From IMG/VR virus record IMGVR_UViG_3300031507_000016, positions 1-42,961 of that record: 42,961 nt of DNA. One strand, 5' to 3'. Below are positions 8,584-16,423 of the stretch, piece after piece (the stretch's first letter is position 1; every line of letters begins with the position of its first letter). The translations under genes and the position numbers were made by a program. The stretch is from a virus. The notes under the pieces are model-generated. The model was given only the letters and a program-made list of their open reading frames with translations. It searched no databases and was not told the origin of the DNA.

Positions 8584-11294
8584 TCGCCGAACTCGATTTC
8601 GGGAATGATGGCGATGAGCGTCATGGGGAGCGGCGCGCTCTGCCGGATGAACACGCGGCCGTTTTGATCTGGCGTGGTCGGGACGGGATAGGTGAACACC
8701 TCGTTGAGCAGGGCCGGCGGATCTTCGAGATTCTCGTTCTCGCGCGGCGGCAAGGGGTCCAAGTGATCCACATCGGGACCGATCTCGATGCCACGCGTCT
8801 GGTAGAGCTGCAGACTGATCTGCGGGATGCGTTTGGTGTTGGCGCGCACCGATTCGCCGCCCGGGATGTTGATATCCAGGGTCTCGACATCGCTGTTATA
8901 GCCCAATCCCACGAAAATGCTGGCGCCGGGAGCCGTGAGTGCGCCGTTTCCCGATCCATCCAAGGTCTGCGGGTCGACGTCCAAGCCGTCTGCGAGGATG
9001 CGCACCGCGGCACCCGCGAGGTGAGCTGCGGTGAACGCGGTGACGGTGATCGCCATGAGCACGCTTACCACGCCGCGACACGACACGGGAACCGTGGTGA
9101 CTGGCACGCATGACACCACGGTGGGTGACGTGTAAGCCGTGATCGTGAGGCGCGTCCACGTCGCGCCCGCGATCGCCTTCATCCAAAGCTGTTTGCCAAC
9201 TGAGGCCGGCGAGAATATGGGAAGGCTGACGGCCGTCGCCGTCACGGTGTCCGCGTGATCCCAGGTCGTGCCGCCGGTGAGAGTTATCTGGGCGCCAGAC
9301 GTCGCCACGTAGGAGCCCACGTTGATCGCGCAGTCCAGGAACAGCGCGTCGAGCGTGATGTCGGCGAACTCGCGCGGCGCGAAGTATTCTATGAAGCGCT
9401 TGGGCGTGCCGCCGATCGTGCGTTTCACGATGACGTAGGTCTGCGAGCGCCCGAGATACGGGATGCTGCACGCGCCTTCGAATTGGCCCTGCGTGTCCCA
9501 CGGCGACCAGCCCAGGACTTCCTGCTCGCGCAGGTAGGAGAGCGTGGGCATCACGCCATCGCTGCGTACGGCGTGCAGGAGTGAGAACGGGTATTGCGCG
9601 TAATCCATGCGCTTGACCGTGGTGCCCACGGGGAACAGGTGTTCGGCGAGGATAGATAGCTCGCTGCCCGTGAACTTGTCGTATTGCAGGGTGTAGAGCA
9701 GGTCGCGCACGCGGCGCCCATCGGTTTGCACGTAGGCCACGGAGTCCCCGAGATCCACCGAGCGTACGGCGGGACTGCCACCCACTGAGTTCTGCGGCTT
9801 GAAGCCCAAGGTGGATGGCGTGAGCACCTCGTCGACGCCATCCGTAACCCGCCACACCGCGGAACTCGTGACGGCGAGCAGGGATTCCACGGCGACCAAA
9901 TCGGTGATCGCGTTGATGCGCCTGGCGTTCAAGAAAAACGCGAGGCTGTCGTCGTCCTGGCTGGGAACCGAGGTGCCGAAATCGTAATACTGTCCGTTTC
10001 GCGACCCCCACACGCCTTGCGGCTGTCCCGTGGTGCCGGCGAAGAAAATGCGGTCCTGGAAATACGTGCACGTCGCCGGGTAGCCCTGGTTGTCCGACCA
10101 CGCCCCGAAATTCCACAACGAGGTGCGCTTGGCACCTGCCGTCAACTGCGTGACGCGGATCGCGACGCCGTTTCCAGGCGCCACGGCGAAGGTGATGTTG
10201 CCGTTGGGCTGCGTCACCGTGTACAGCGTGGGGTCGACGAGTTCGCCGTCTAGGGTCACGATGTAGTCGGCGGCGACCGCAGACGTGTTGCCGGTGAGGG
10301 GACCAAAGACCGTGGCGGCGCCGGTTCCCGTGAAGGGGAAGGGCCCGCTCACCGCAGCCGCCGAGCCCACGACGGTCGACGGCAGGCGGCGTAGCACGGT
10401 GCCCGTGACCTGCGTGGCGCTCGTGAATCCCGTGATGCGAATGACGCCGAACCCGGAATCCAGATACAGCCACGACACGCCAACGACATCGGCGAAGCTC
10501 GCGATCTTGTTGCCGTCGCCGTCCATTTCCGTGCCGCTGTCATGGGTCGGCGGAATGCTGCCAGTCGCCGTGTTCGCCGCACTCGCCGCGGCAGCCACGC
10601 ATTGGTAGGTCTTGCCGTCGTTCCTTCGCACCTGGCCGACCGGCGACACGGCGAGCAGCGTCAGGATCTTCGTGGGCTCCCACGGCTTGATCGAGGAGAC
10701 ATCCTCTTGCTCGACGCGAAACAGGGCTCCCACATGCGTGGCCGCGAAGATCGCCGCGCTTGACGTGATCGTGACGACACCGGTGACCGCACTCACCGCG
10801 ACCTGAATTGATTGGTCGCTGTTCTGCGTGAGAAACGGGCCATCGTTGTACGCGGGCTGCGTGACCGCGAAGGTGGGCGTGATCGCGGTGCGCCGGATCT
10901 CGCGCTGCGCGACGCGCTTGCACGTGATGGTGAGCACGTCAGCGCTTTGCGTGAACTGCAGGGTGTCGAGATCGGATTCGAGATACGGAGTCACGTACTC
11001 CAGCACAAAAATGCTGATCGGATCGTAGACGCGCACGAAGCCTTCGGTGAACTCCAGCACGTAGGCGGAGTCCTCGGAGAACACGAACGGCACGAGCCGT
11101 GATTTCTTGGTGACGCCGAATTTCGTCTCGGCGAGGAAGAACGAGCCCGGGCGATTCATCGCGCAGCCGTGGGGGCGGATGACGAGGTTCGTGCCCTTAC
11201 GTAACGCCGTGCCGTACTTCGTGAGATCGGTGCGCCCACTGGCAAGCGGGGTGAGTTCCCCGCTCGCGAAGTTGGGCTGCGTGAGCGTGGTCAC
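8580..11294 (-). CDS. Tail nozzle / tail tubular protein B-like (904 aa)
   Basis: Long beta-rich protein expected to form the distal tail tube (nozzle) of the podovirus tail. The N-terminus T-L-T-Q-P-N-F-A-S-G-E-L-T-P with the following R-x-D-L-x-K-Y and G-T-N-L-V-I-R-P-H-G motifs is typical of this family in BPP-1/BcepC6B-type phages. Later strands such as Y-F-Q-D-R-I-F-F-A-G, V-W-G-S-R-N-G-Q-Y-Y-D-F and D-D-D-S-L-A-F also fit. The GTG start at 11294 lies one base after the stop of the head-tail adaptor gene, so the two are coupled. Length suits the family. Confidence 0.87.
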   Translation of the reverse strand: MTTLTQPNFASGELTPLASGRTDLTKYGTALRKGTNLVIRPHGCAMNRPGSFFLAETKFGVTKKSRLVPFVFSEDSAYVLEFTEGFVRVYDPISIFVLEYVTPYLESDLDTLQFTQSADVLTITCKRVAQREIRRTAITPTFAVTQPAYNDGPFLTQNSDQSIQVAVSAVTGVVTITSSAAIFAATHVGALFRVEQEDVSSIKPWEPTKILTLLAVSPVGQVRRNDGKTYQCVAAAASAANTATGSIPPTHDSGTEMDGDGNKIASFADVVGVSWLYLDSGFGVIRITGFTSATQVTGTVLRRLPSTVVGSAAAVSGPFPFTGTGAATVFGPLTGNTSAVAADYIVTLDGELVDPTLYTVTQPNGNITFAVAPGNGVAIRVTQLTAGAKRTSLWNFGAWSDNQGYPATCTYFQDRIFFAGTTGQPQGVWGSRNGQYYDFGTSVPSQDDDSLAFFLNARRINAITDLVAVESLLAVTSSAVWRVTDGVDEVLTPSTLGFKPQNSVGGSPAVRSVDLGDSVAYVQTDGRRVRDLLYTLQYDKFTGSELSILAEHLFPVGTTVKRMDYAQYPFSLLHAVRSDGVMPTLSYLREQEVLGWSPWDTQGQFEGACSIPYLGRSQTYVIVKRTIGGTPKRFIEYFAPREFADITLDALFLDCAINVGSYVATSGAQITLTGGTTWDHADTVTATAVSLPIFSPASVGKQLWMKAIAGATWTRLTITAYTSPTVVSCVPVTTVPVSCRGVVSVLMAITVTAFTAAHLAGAAVRILADGLDVDPQTLDGSGNGALTAPGASIFVGLGYNSDVETLDINIPGGESVRANTKRIPQISLQLYQTRGIEIGPDVDHLDPLPPRENENLEDPPALLNEVFTYPVPTTPDQNGRVFIRQSAPLPMTLIAIIPEIEFGE

Positions 11295-11295
11295 G

Positions 11296-11961
11296 TCAGT
11301 ACCGGCAGGAGATCGACGGCGAATCCGCCTCGGGGTCTTGCTGGGCCTCGTTCATCATCTGCGTCATGGCAGTCAACACGGTCTGATTCGCCATGGCGCG
11401 CGCGTACTGCGCGCGGCTTTCTTTCACCTGCATGCCGGGCGCGATGTCGGCGCCGAGTTCCCAGCCGAAGGCATTGTTGAACAGTGCCGAGTAGGTGGCC
11501 GTCACGGTCTGCCGAAACACGTAGTACAGATACGCGCTCGGGATGTCGGTCATGATGACGTTGGAATTGCCGTCCGCGCTCGTGCCGATCTGAAACGGCA
11601 CCTTGGTGGCGCGGACCTGCGGATTAGACAACACCTGGGCGAATGGATAGCTCGACAGCCAGAACGTGGGAGCCCGCAAGCCGCCGGCATCGCACACCGC
11701 GACGGCGTGCACGCAGTCCTCGGGGTACTCGTAGACATACGGGTAGCCGGGATACGTGACATCGGTGACCGCGGCGAGCGCCACGCTCTTGCGCGCGAAA
11801 CCCCACGGCGCGAGTTCCAGGAGTCGGTCGCGCACCAAGGGATACCAGAACGCGCACTGCCGCACCGCGACGTTGGCTTCCACGGCCTCGTCAAGGCTCG
11901 TTATGCGGATCGAGCTGCCGGTGCGATACAGCGCGGAATTCGAAAGCGTTACCGGAGTCAT
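11296..11961 (-). CDS. Head-tail adaptor / tail tubular protein A-like (221 aa)
   Basis: The ATG at 11961 is preceded by GGTGAGG; the upstream in-frame extension reads as non-coding. Residues 5-60 form a S-N-S-A-L-Y-R-T-G...I-T-S-L-D-E-A...A-F-W-Y-P-L-V-R-D pattern, followed by W-G-F-A-R-K and Y-E-Y-P-E-D-C, as in gp11-like adaptors that connect portal to tail nozzle. It stands directly before the nozzle gene, which is the usual order. A likely adaptor protein that forms a dodecameric ring. Confidence 0.78.
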   Translation of the reverse strand: MTPVTLSNSALYRTGSSIRITSLDEAVEANVAVRQCAFWYPLVRDRLLELAPWGFARKSVALAAVTDVTYPGYPYVYEYPEDCVHAVAVCDAGGLRAPTFWLSSYPFAQVLSNPQVRATKVPFQIGTSADGNSNVIMTDIPSAYLYYVFRQTVTATYSALFNNAFGWELGADIAPGMQVKESRAQYARAMANQTVLTAMTQMMNEAQQDPEADSPSISCRY

Positions 11962-11981
11962 GGCCTCACCGTCCAGCGAGG

Positions 11982-12341
11982 CTAATTCACGGCCTCGGAA
12001 ATCTTGAGCGTGATCGTCTCGCCGCCGATGGTCGCCACACCGATCTTGGTGCGCGGCGCGTCTTCCTTCGCCATCATCGCCATGCAATCCGCGACAGCGC
12101 GCGTGTTGGCTTCGATGGCGGCAATCAGTGGGCCGAGATCCTGAGGAGCCGGCATCGCGGCGCGCATGTCGGCGAGGGATTTCTCCCCCGCCGACGCGCG
12201 CTGATCGAACACCGCGGAAGCCCCGCCGATGGCCGCAGTCACGGCCTTCTCGACGGCGGCGTCGATGAGATCGGGCAGCCCGGCCACCAGCTCCTGAAGC
12301 TGGGCAACGCTTGCTGCCTTCGCGGTCTCATCGCTCGCCAT
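11982..12341 (-). CDS. Conserved small virion-operon protein, unknown function (119 aa)
   Basis: Between the cement-protein pair and the head-tail adaptor. The sequence is Ala-rich and helical (residues 1-95: V-A-Q-L-Q-E-L-V...A-I-E-A-N-T-R-A-V), ending in a short beta-prone tail (I-G-V-A-T-I-G-G-E-T-I-T). It starts at the base just beyond the upstream stop. No domain is recognised. By position it could be a minor head or connector component. Confidence 0.6.
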   Translation of the reverse strand: MASDETAKAASVAQLQELVAGLPDLIDAAVEKAVTAAIGGASAVFDQRASAGEKSLADMRAAMPAPQDLGPLIAAIEANTRAVADCMAMMAKEDAPRTKIGVATIGGETITLKISEAVN

Positions 12342-12527
12342 TTACTTTCTCGCGTCCGCCTTCACGTCTTCCACGGCCTTGAGGGCCTTGGAATTCGGCG
12401 AGACCTTCACGACGTCCGTGTCAATCTCGACGATGGTGCCAGCGGCCACGAGCTTCTCGCCATCCCAATACGAGGGACGTCCTGCGTGATCGTGTGGCGC
12501 GATGACTTCGAACTTCTTGCGCGCCAT
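12342..12527 (-). CDS. Small virion-operon protein, unknown function (61 aa)
   Basis: The ATG at 12527 overlaps the stop of the cement-protein gene as TGATG, implying translational coupling. The product has a beta-rich start (K-F-E-V-I-A-P-H-D-H), a Y-W-D-G-E-K-L-V-A-A-G turn and a Lys-rich C-terminus. Similar short proteins accompany Bbp16-type cement genes. No function is recognised. Confidence 0.6.
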   Translation of the reverse strand: MARKKFEVIAPHDHAGRPSYWDGEKLVAAGTIVEIDTDVVKVSPNSKALKAVEDVKADARK

Positions 12528-12982
12528 CACTGCACCGCAAAGGCAGACGGGTACGACTTCGTGACATCGGCGAAGTCGATGACACCCATCGCGGTGAACG
12601 AACCCGCGGTGAGCGGGCCCGTCGCCACGGTATACTGCACGCCGAGATAGCGCTGGCCGAGCGCCAAGCCCTGCGCCGTGGTCTGGTGCGGGATCGGCAA
12701 GTTGATCTTCGCTCCGATGACGAGCAGCGCTTTTCCGATGGGGCCGGAGTCGAGGATGATGGTTGGCGAACCCAGGTTGGCCGCCGCCGAGGTGATGAGC
12801 TGGAAGCTCACCGTGGCCGCGCCCGCGGCGGTTGCCGCGATGTCCACGGAGATCGAGACATTCAGCTCCTCGCCTGGGCCAATGTCGCGGGCCTGCGAGA
12901 GATCGAGCGTGTTGGTGGAAACCGCCGAAGCCGTGACGGCCTGCGCGGCGCTGAAAACGATGTTTGCGTCGGTGATGGACAT
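12527..12982 (-). CDS. Bbp16-like capsid cement protein (151 aa)
   Basis: Matches the BPP-1 Bbp16 cement protein pattern: F-S-A-A-Q-A-V-T-A-S-A-V-S-T-N-T-L-D-L near residues 10-28, then R-D-I-G-P-G-E-E-L and alternating beta strands (jelly roll). Cement proteins sit on the capsid exterior and stabilise it. In this family the gene lies directly downstream of the capsid gene, but here a plus-strand endonuclease VII-like gene has been inserted between the two. The ribosome-binding site before the ATG is poor (CAGGTAATCTAATC), perhaps a result of the insertion. Confidence 0.85.
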   Translation of the reverse strand: MSITDANIVFSAAQAVTASAVSTNTLDLSQARDIGPGEELNVSISVDIAATAAGAATVSFQLITSAAANLGSPTIILDSGPIGKALLVIGAKINLPIPHQTTAQGLALGQRYLGVQYTVATGPLTAGSFTAMGVIDFADVTKSYPSAFAVQ

Positions 12983-13015
12983 GATTAGATTACCTGATTA
13001 GGTTACGATGGCGAG

Positions 13016-13498
13016 ATGAACAAACCGGCAGGCAAGCAGGCTCACAAACGTAAGACTGATTGCACTCCCGAGGAGTGGGCCGCGCATCTCGCGTGGCACC
13101 GTGAATACAACCGAAAGAATCGAGACCGAATACTCGCGCGACTGCGCGAAAAGAACTCGCGTCCCGAGGTGAAGGCGCGCCGCAAGGCGCGAGACCAGAC
13201 TCCGCATTCCAGAGCGATAATTTATCGCCTGTCGAGAAAGTACCGCACCGGCATGGCACACGAGATGGTTGAGCGCCTTCTCGATCTGCAGCAACACGCT
13301 TGCGCGATATGCCGCCGACCGTTCAGCGAAGCCCTCAAATACGGCGCAGATCATTGCCACGACCAAAAGAAACCGCGAGGGCTTCTCTGTCGTCACTGCA
13401 ACACTGCTGAGGGTCACATCAAACACTGCGGTCTCTCTCCTGCTGAGTTTGGCCGGCGGCTTGCCGAGTATCTCGAAAAGCCGCCGGCTAACTACTGA
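13016..13498 (+). CDS. Endonuclease VII-like HNH nuclease (160 aa)
   Basis: The C-terminal half carries the recombination endonuclease VII pattern: C-A-I-C-R (96-100), the catalytic A-D-H-C-H-D (111-116), and L-L-C-R-H-C-N-T-A-E-G (123-133). The N-terminal 90 residues are very basic and may bind DNA. Endonuclease VII resolves branched DNA, but free-standing relatives act as homing endonucleases. It is on the plus strand inside the minus-strand virion operon, between cement and capsid genes, and ends 4 bases short of the capsid stop. That placement favours a mobile role. Confidence 0.85.
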   Translation: MNKPAGKQAHKRKTDCTPEEWAAHLAWHREYNRKNRDRILARLREKNSRPEVKARRKARDQTPHSRAIIYRLSRKYRTGMAHEMVERLLDLQQHACAICRRPFSEALKYGADHCHDQKKPRGLLCRHCNTAEGHIKHCGLSPAEFGRRLAEYLEKPPANY

Positions 13499-13501
13499 TC
13501 T

Positions 13502-14524
13502 CTAACTGACAAGCGTCTCCGCCAGCGTGAGCTGGTCGACGTTGCGGATGGGGATGCCCTGGAAAGTCAGGCGGCCCTTCATCGGGTTGCCGAACTGGCT
13601 GAGTGCATCGTCGATGGCGAGCGCGTTGTTCGACTTGCCGAGCGCCGCGATGCGTAGCATCGAGTACACGGTGCGGTTCATGTAGAACGCGGGGCGGATG
13701 TCGTTCCACTTCGGGAAACGATCCATGGCGCGGCTCATCAGGTTGATGATCTGCGTGGCCGCGGTGTTCAACTGCGTGCCGGTCTGCGCGACGAGATCCG
13801 AGACGTCGACGTTGGCGATGCGCACTGCGTAGCGCCAGTCCTTGGTGACGAGACCGTTCTCCCACACGAACTGCGTGCGCCACGCCTGGAAGCGACCACC
13901 CACCGCATCGATCACGGTGTCCTTGCCGAGGTCGTTCATCTGCAGCCCGGCCTGCGTACCCTTCGGGTACATGCAGTAAATGGTGTCCGGACCCCAGCCG
14001 ACGAGCCAGATGCTCGTGTTGTCGGCGCCCGCGCCACCGGCGAGGATGATGTTGGCGCCGTTGCCGGCCGTGGTGAGCGAGTAGCGCGTCGACAGACCGG
14101 TGTACGTCTTCTGATCGACGCCCACGTTGCCGTAGAACATCGTTGACGTCTGCTGCTGATTCATCGACTCCAGGAATGGCTTGTCTTCCTGCAGGCGAAA
14201 CGCCTGCGGGTCGCTGGCGAGCTTGACGAGGCGTTCATCGACTTCGCTGTACGCTTCCATGAGCGCCGCGCCTTCGTCGACCTGCGCCGTGGTGCTCTTG
14301 GAGGTCGGCACGCCGGCATTGACTTGGCGGAAATAGACGGTCGGCAGACCGGTGCGCACCGTGACGCGTTCGCCGGTCGGCAAGTTGCCCTCGGTGACCA
14401 CCATGTCTTCGAGGTTGTCATTGGCCTGCGAGAGCAGCTCTGCGACCTTGGCCGCGGAACCGTTGGGATCGAGGCGCTTCGCGGCGTCGTAGAGCGTGAG
14501 TGCGCCAGTGGAAAGAGTTGCCAT
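13502..14524 (-). CDS. Major capsid protein, Bbp17-like (340 aa)
   Basis: HK97-fold capsid protein of the BPP-1 type. Recognisable features are the N-terminus L-S-T-G-A-L-T-L-Y-D-A-A-K-R, E-L-L-S-Q-A-N-D-N-L-E-D-M-V, R-T-G-L-P-T-V-Y-F-R, the L-V-G-W-G-P-D-T-I-Y core strand and R-F-Q-A-W-R-T-Q-F. Length suits the family. There is a GAGG ribosome-binding site about 12 bases before the ATG. It follows the scaffold gene by 10 bases, the usual order for assembly genes. Confidence 0.92.
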   Translation of the reverse strand: MATLSTGALTLYDAAKRLDPNGSAAKVAELLSQANDNLEDMVVTEGNLPTGERVTVRTGLPTVYFRQVNAGVPTSKSTTAQVDEGAALMEAYSEVDERLVKLASDPQAFRLQEDKPFLESMNQQQTSTMFYGNVGVDQKTYTGLSTRYSLTTAGNGANIILAGGAGADNTSIWLVGWGPDTIYCMYPKGTQAGLQMNDLGKDTVIDAVGGRFQAWRTQFVWENGLVTKDWRYAVRIANVDVSDLVAQTGTQLNTAATQIINLMSRAMDRFPKWNDIRPAFYMNRTVYSMLRIAALGKSNNALAIDDALSQFGNPMKGRLTFQGIPIRNVDQLTLAETLVS

Positions 14525-14534
14525 GGGAAAATCC

Positions 14535-15206
14535 TCAGTGTTTGTTCATGCTGGGATACAGCACGGACGTGAGTGCAGGTTTCTGCGCCGACGCGTCGCC
14601 GGGTGCAGGGGGAATGGATTCACCGAGTTTCTGGCCGACATTCCAGAGGAGGTGCACCATGTCCGGGTCACTGTGCAGACCGGCGTCGAGCAGCTTTTTG
14701 GCAAGTCCGGGACGGCCGAACTTCGCGAGCGCCATGTTGGCGATCTTCGCGCTGGCCTCGAACTTGTCGCCGCCGAACTCCGGGTCTTCCCGAGTGGCCT
14801 TGACCTTGACTGCATCCTCTTTTGCGATTTCCTGCGCAATGGCGGTGTCCCGGGCTTCGATGAGCTTCGGCAACACTTCGAACGACTTGTCGATGAGCTT
14901 CTGCGCGTTCTCTTGGCTCAACCCGAGTTCCTTGAACAGCGGGGAATAAGCCTCGATCTGCACGGCGTCGAGTGCTTGGCCTTCGGGGGCCTTGAACTCG
15001 TACTTGTCTGGCGCGGCCACTGCGGGCTTTGCCGGCTCACCGGGTTTGGCGTTCGGATCTGCTCCGAGAACCGGAGCGGCAGGAGTATCGCCCGCCTTCG
15101 GAGCTGCAACGGGCGGCGCTGCTGCGACGACTGGAGCGGCTACTACCGGAGCTGCAGGTGCAACTACGGGGGCGGCTGGTTCGGCTGGTTTGATTTCGCC
15201 TGGCAC
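14535..15206 (-). CDS. Capsid scaffolding protein (223 aa)
   Basis: Directly upstream of the capsid gene. Residues 1-65 are a disordered Pro/Ala/Val-rich stretch, followed by an acidic helical body with many Lys/Glu pairs (L-F-K-E-L-G-L-S-Q-E-N-A-Q-K-L) and a C-terminal L-A-K-K-L-L-D-A-G-L-H segment, as in podovirus scaffold proteins. I prefer the GTG at 15206 because GGAG sits 6 bases before it. A GTG at 15218 would add four residues but lacks a good site. That alternative start and the ribosome-binding site are covered by an inverted repeat (15215-15236). A plus-strand HTH-tRNA island separates it from the Bbp19-like gene. Confidence 0.85.
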   Translation of the reverse strand: MPGEIKPAEPAAPVVAPAAPVVAAPVVAAAPPVAAPKAGDTPAAPVLGADPNAKPGEPAKPAVAAPDKYEFKAPEGQALDAVQIEAYSPLFKELGLSQENAQKLIDKSFEVLPKLIEARDTAIAQEIAKEDAVKVKATREDPEFGGDKFEASAKIANMALAKFGRPGLAKKLLDAGLHSDPDMVHLLWNVGQKLGESIPPAPGDASAQKPALTSVLYPSMNKH

Positions 15207-15214
15207 TGAGAACT

Positions 15215-15236
15215 CCACGACCTGTCATGGTCGTGG
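15215..15236. promoter_or_regulatory. 8-bp inverted repeat at the scaffold translation start
   Basis: Perfect 8-bp arms (CCACGACC and GGTCGTGG) around a 6-base loop. In the minus-strand transcript the downstream arm runs into GUGGAG, the scaffold ribosome-binding site. Folding would partly hide initiation. As DNA it could instead be an operator for the HTH protein encoded next door at 15287. The structure is seen; both roles are inferred. Confidence 0.55.
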
Positions 15237-15286
15237 TCGGGAACATATCCCCGTAAGACAAGAGGTTGAACTTTTCGGCGGTAAAT

Positions 15287-15493
15287 ATGACAATCGCGTC
15301 AGTGCCCGCCAACCGCCGCCAAGATCAGAAACTTCTTACGTCCTCCGAGGCGGCGGCCTACATCGGACTCAGCCACCGCACTTTTCAGCGCATGGTCGCA
15401 GAGAACGAACCGATCCCAGCAGTGCTGGGGCGCAAGCGTCGCTGGTACTTGGCCGAAAAGCTCGACGCGTGGTGGAAGTCGCGCGAGCGCTAA
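15287..15493 (+). CDS. Small helix-turn-helix protein, excisionase/MerR-like (68 aa)
   Basis: The pattern L-L-T-S-S-E-A-A-A-Y-I-G-L-S followed by R-T-F-Q-R-M-V, I-P-A-V-L-G-R-K-R-R-W and L-D-A-W-W-K-S-R is the winged HTH_17 form used by excisionases and AlpA-type regulators. I chose the ATG at 15287; a TTG seven codons earlier is possible, and neither has a strong ribosome-binding site. It is on the plus strand within the minus-strand virion operon and is followed 7 bases later by a tRNA-His gene. It may be a moron-like cargo gene or a regulator of the adjoining scaffold region. Confidence 0.75.
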   Translation: MTIASVPANRRQDQKLLTSSEAAAYIGLSHRTFQRMVAENEPIPAVLGRKRRWYLAEKLDAWWKSRER

Positions 15494-15500
15494 CTACTTC

Positions 15501-15574
15501 GTGACGATAGCTCAATGGTAGAGCCGAGGTCTGTGGCGCCTCTTACGCTGGTTCGATTCCAGTTCGTCACCCCA
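15501..15574 (+). tRNA. tRNA-His (GTG anticodon), CCA encoded
   Basis: A full cloverleaf can be folded: acceptor stem GTGACGA/TCGTCAC (7 bp), D-arm GCTC/GAGC with GG in the loop, anticodon stem GAGGT/GCCTC with loop CTGTGGC (anticodon GTG), variable loop TTAC, and T-arm GCTGG-TTCGATT-CCAGT. C73 (the normal His discriminator) is followed by CCA at 15572-15574. The base before the acceptor stem is C, not the G-1 usually encoded in bacterial tRNA-His. Plus strand, 7 bases after the HTH gene and 1 base before the convergent Bbp19-like gene. Confidence 0.92.
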
Positions 15575-15575
15575 A

Positions 15576-15890
15576 CTACTTTTTCTCTTCCCCACTCAAC
15601 AGCACGGCGACCAGAATGGCGTCCGCGAACTTCCCGGCGAGAATGCGCGCCTTCAACCACAGACTCACCGAGCGCGCGCCTTCGTTGAATCCCATCACGG
15701 CGGCGTTGGTGTGAAAGCTCTGTCGGTGCTCCAGCGCGTAGACCATGATGCCGCGCACGAATCGGCGGCCCCTGGGATCACTCAGCACCCAATTCAAGTC
15801 TTCGCTCGCCGTGCGCTCGGCGTCGTTGCTGCGGCGTTTCTGGTCGTCGAGTTTCTTGGGGTCGCTCGACGACTGCGGCTCGTCGCTCAT
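15576..15890 (-). CDS. Bbp19-like phage protein (104 aa)
   Basis: The conserved block W-V-L-S-D-P-R-G-R-R-F-V-R-G-I-M (about residues 34-49), followed by F-H-T-N-A-A-V-M-G-F-N-E-G-A-R-S-V, is the hallmark of Bbp19-type proteins found between portal and scaffold genes in BPP-1-like phages. The function is unknown; a minor head or assembly role is inferred from its position. GGAGTGAG precedes the ATG. A plus-strand HNH gene starts 38 bases upstream in the divergent direction. Confidence 0.82.
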   Translation of the reverse strand: MSDEPQSSSDPKKLDDQKRRSNDAERTASEDLNWVLSDPRGRRFVRGIMVYALEHRQSFHTNAAVMGFNEGARSVSLWLKARILAGKFADAILVAVLLSGEEKK

Positions 15891-15928
15891 AGCGTATACT
15901 CACTCCGCTTAATCACACGGAGTTCGCG

Positions 15929-16423
15929 ATGGAAATATGGACCAAGATTGCGCGCCTTCCTAACTATTACAGTTTCTCCAGCGAGGGGCGCATTCTCAGC
16001 GAGTTTGGCGGCAAGAAGCGCTTCCTTGCCGGCGTCGTTGGCCCGACTGGATACCGACGCCTTTGCGTCAAGTTGCCGAACGGCGAGAAAGCGAACGCCT
16101 TTGCTCATCGGTTGATTATGGAGGCTTTCCACGGACCCTCGGATCTGTTTGTCAATCACAAGAACGGCGTGAAGCTCGACAATCGCCGCTCGAATCTCGA
16201 ATACGTGACGCCAGCTCAGAACTCAGCACATGCCAACGATGTACTCGACTCATATGCTCGCGGCGAGAAGAATCCAACCTCACGATTCACTGACGAGCAA
16301 GTCAGGAGAATTCGCGCGATGTGCGCAGCGGGGATGAGGCAACGAGAGATCGCGAAACTTTTCGGCTGCGCTCAAGGCACAATCTGCTTTATCAATCTGC
16401 GGCAGACATGGGCGCATCTTTAG
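15929..16423 (+). CDS. NUMOD4/HNH homing endonuclease (164 aa)
   Basis: Starts with the NUMOD4 motif W-T-K-I-A-R-L-P-N-Y-Y-S-F-S-S-E-G-R-I, then the HNH_3 core H-R-L-I-M-E-A-F...V-N-H-K-N-G-V-K-L-D-N-R-R-S-N-L-E at about 80-112. It ends in a C-terminal HTH (R-Q-R-E-I-A-K-L-F-G-C-A-Q-G-T-I), the usual modular make-up of phage homing nucleases. CGGAG lies 6 bases before the ATG. Plus strand, opposed to the virion operon, with its stop overlapping the portal stop by four bases. Confidence 0.92.
   Translation: MEIWTKIARLPNYYSFSSEGRILSEFGGKKRFLAGVVGPTGYRRLCVKLPNGEKANAFAHRLIMEAFHGPSDLFVNHKNGVKLDNRRSNLEYVTPAQNSAHANDVLDSYARGEKNPTSRFTDEQVRRIRAMCAAGMRQREIAKLFGCAQGTICFINLRQTWAHL

Noticed and set aside
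15501-15574. tRNA as phage attachment site (attP)
   Set aside because: The gene is complete and no integrase is encoded; there is no evidence for integration.
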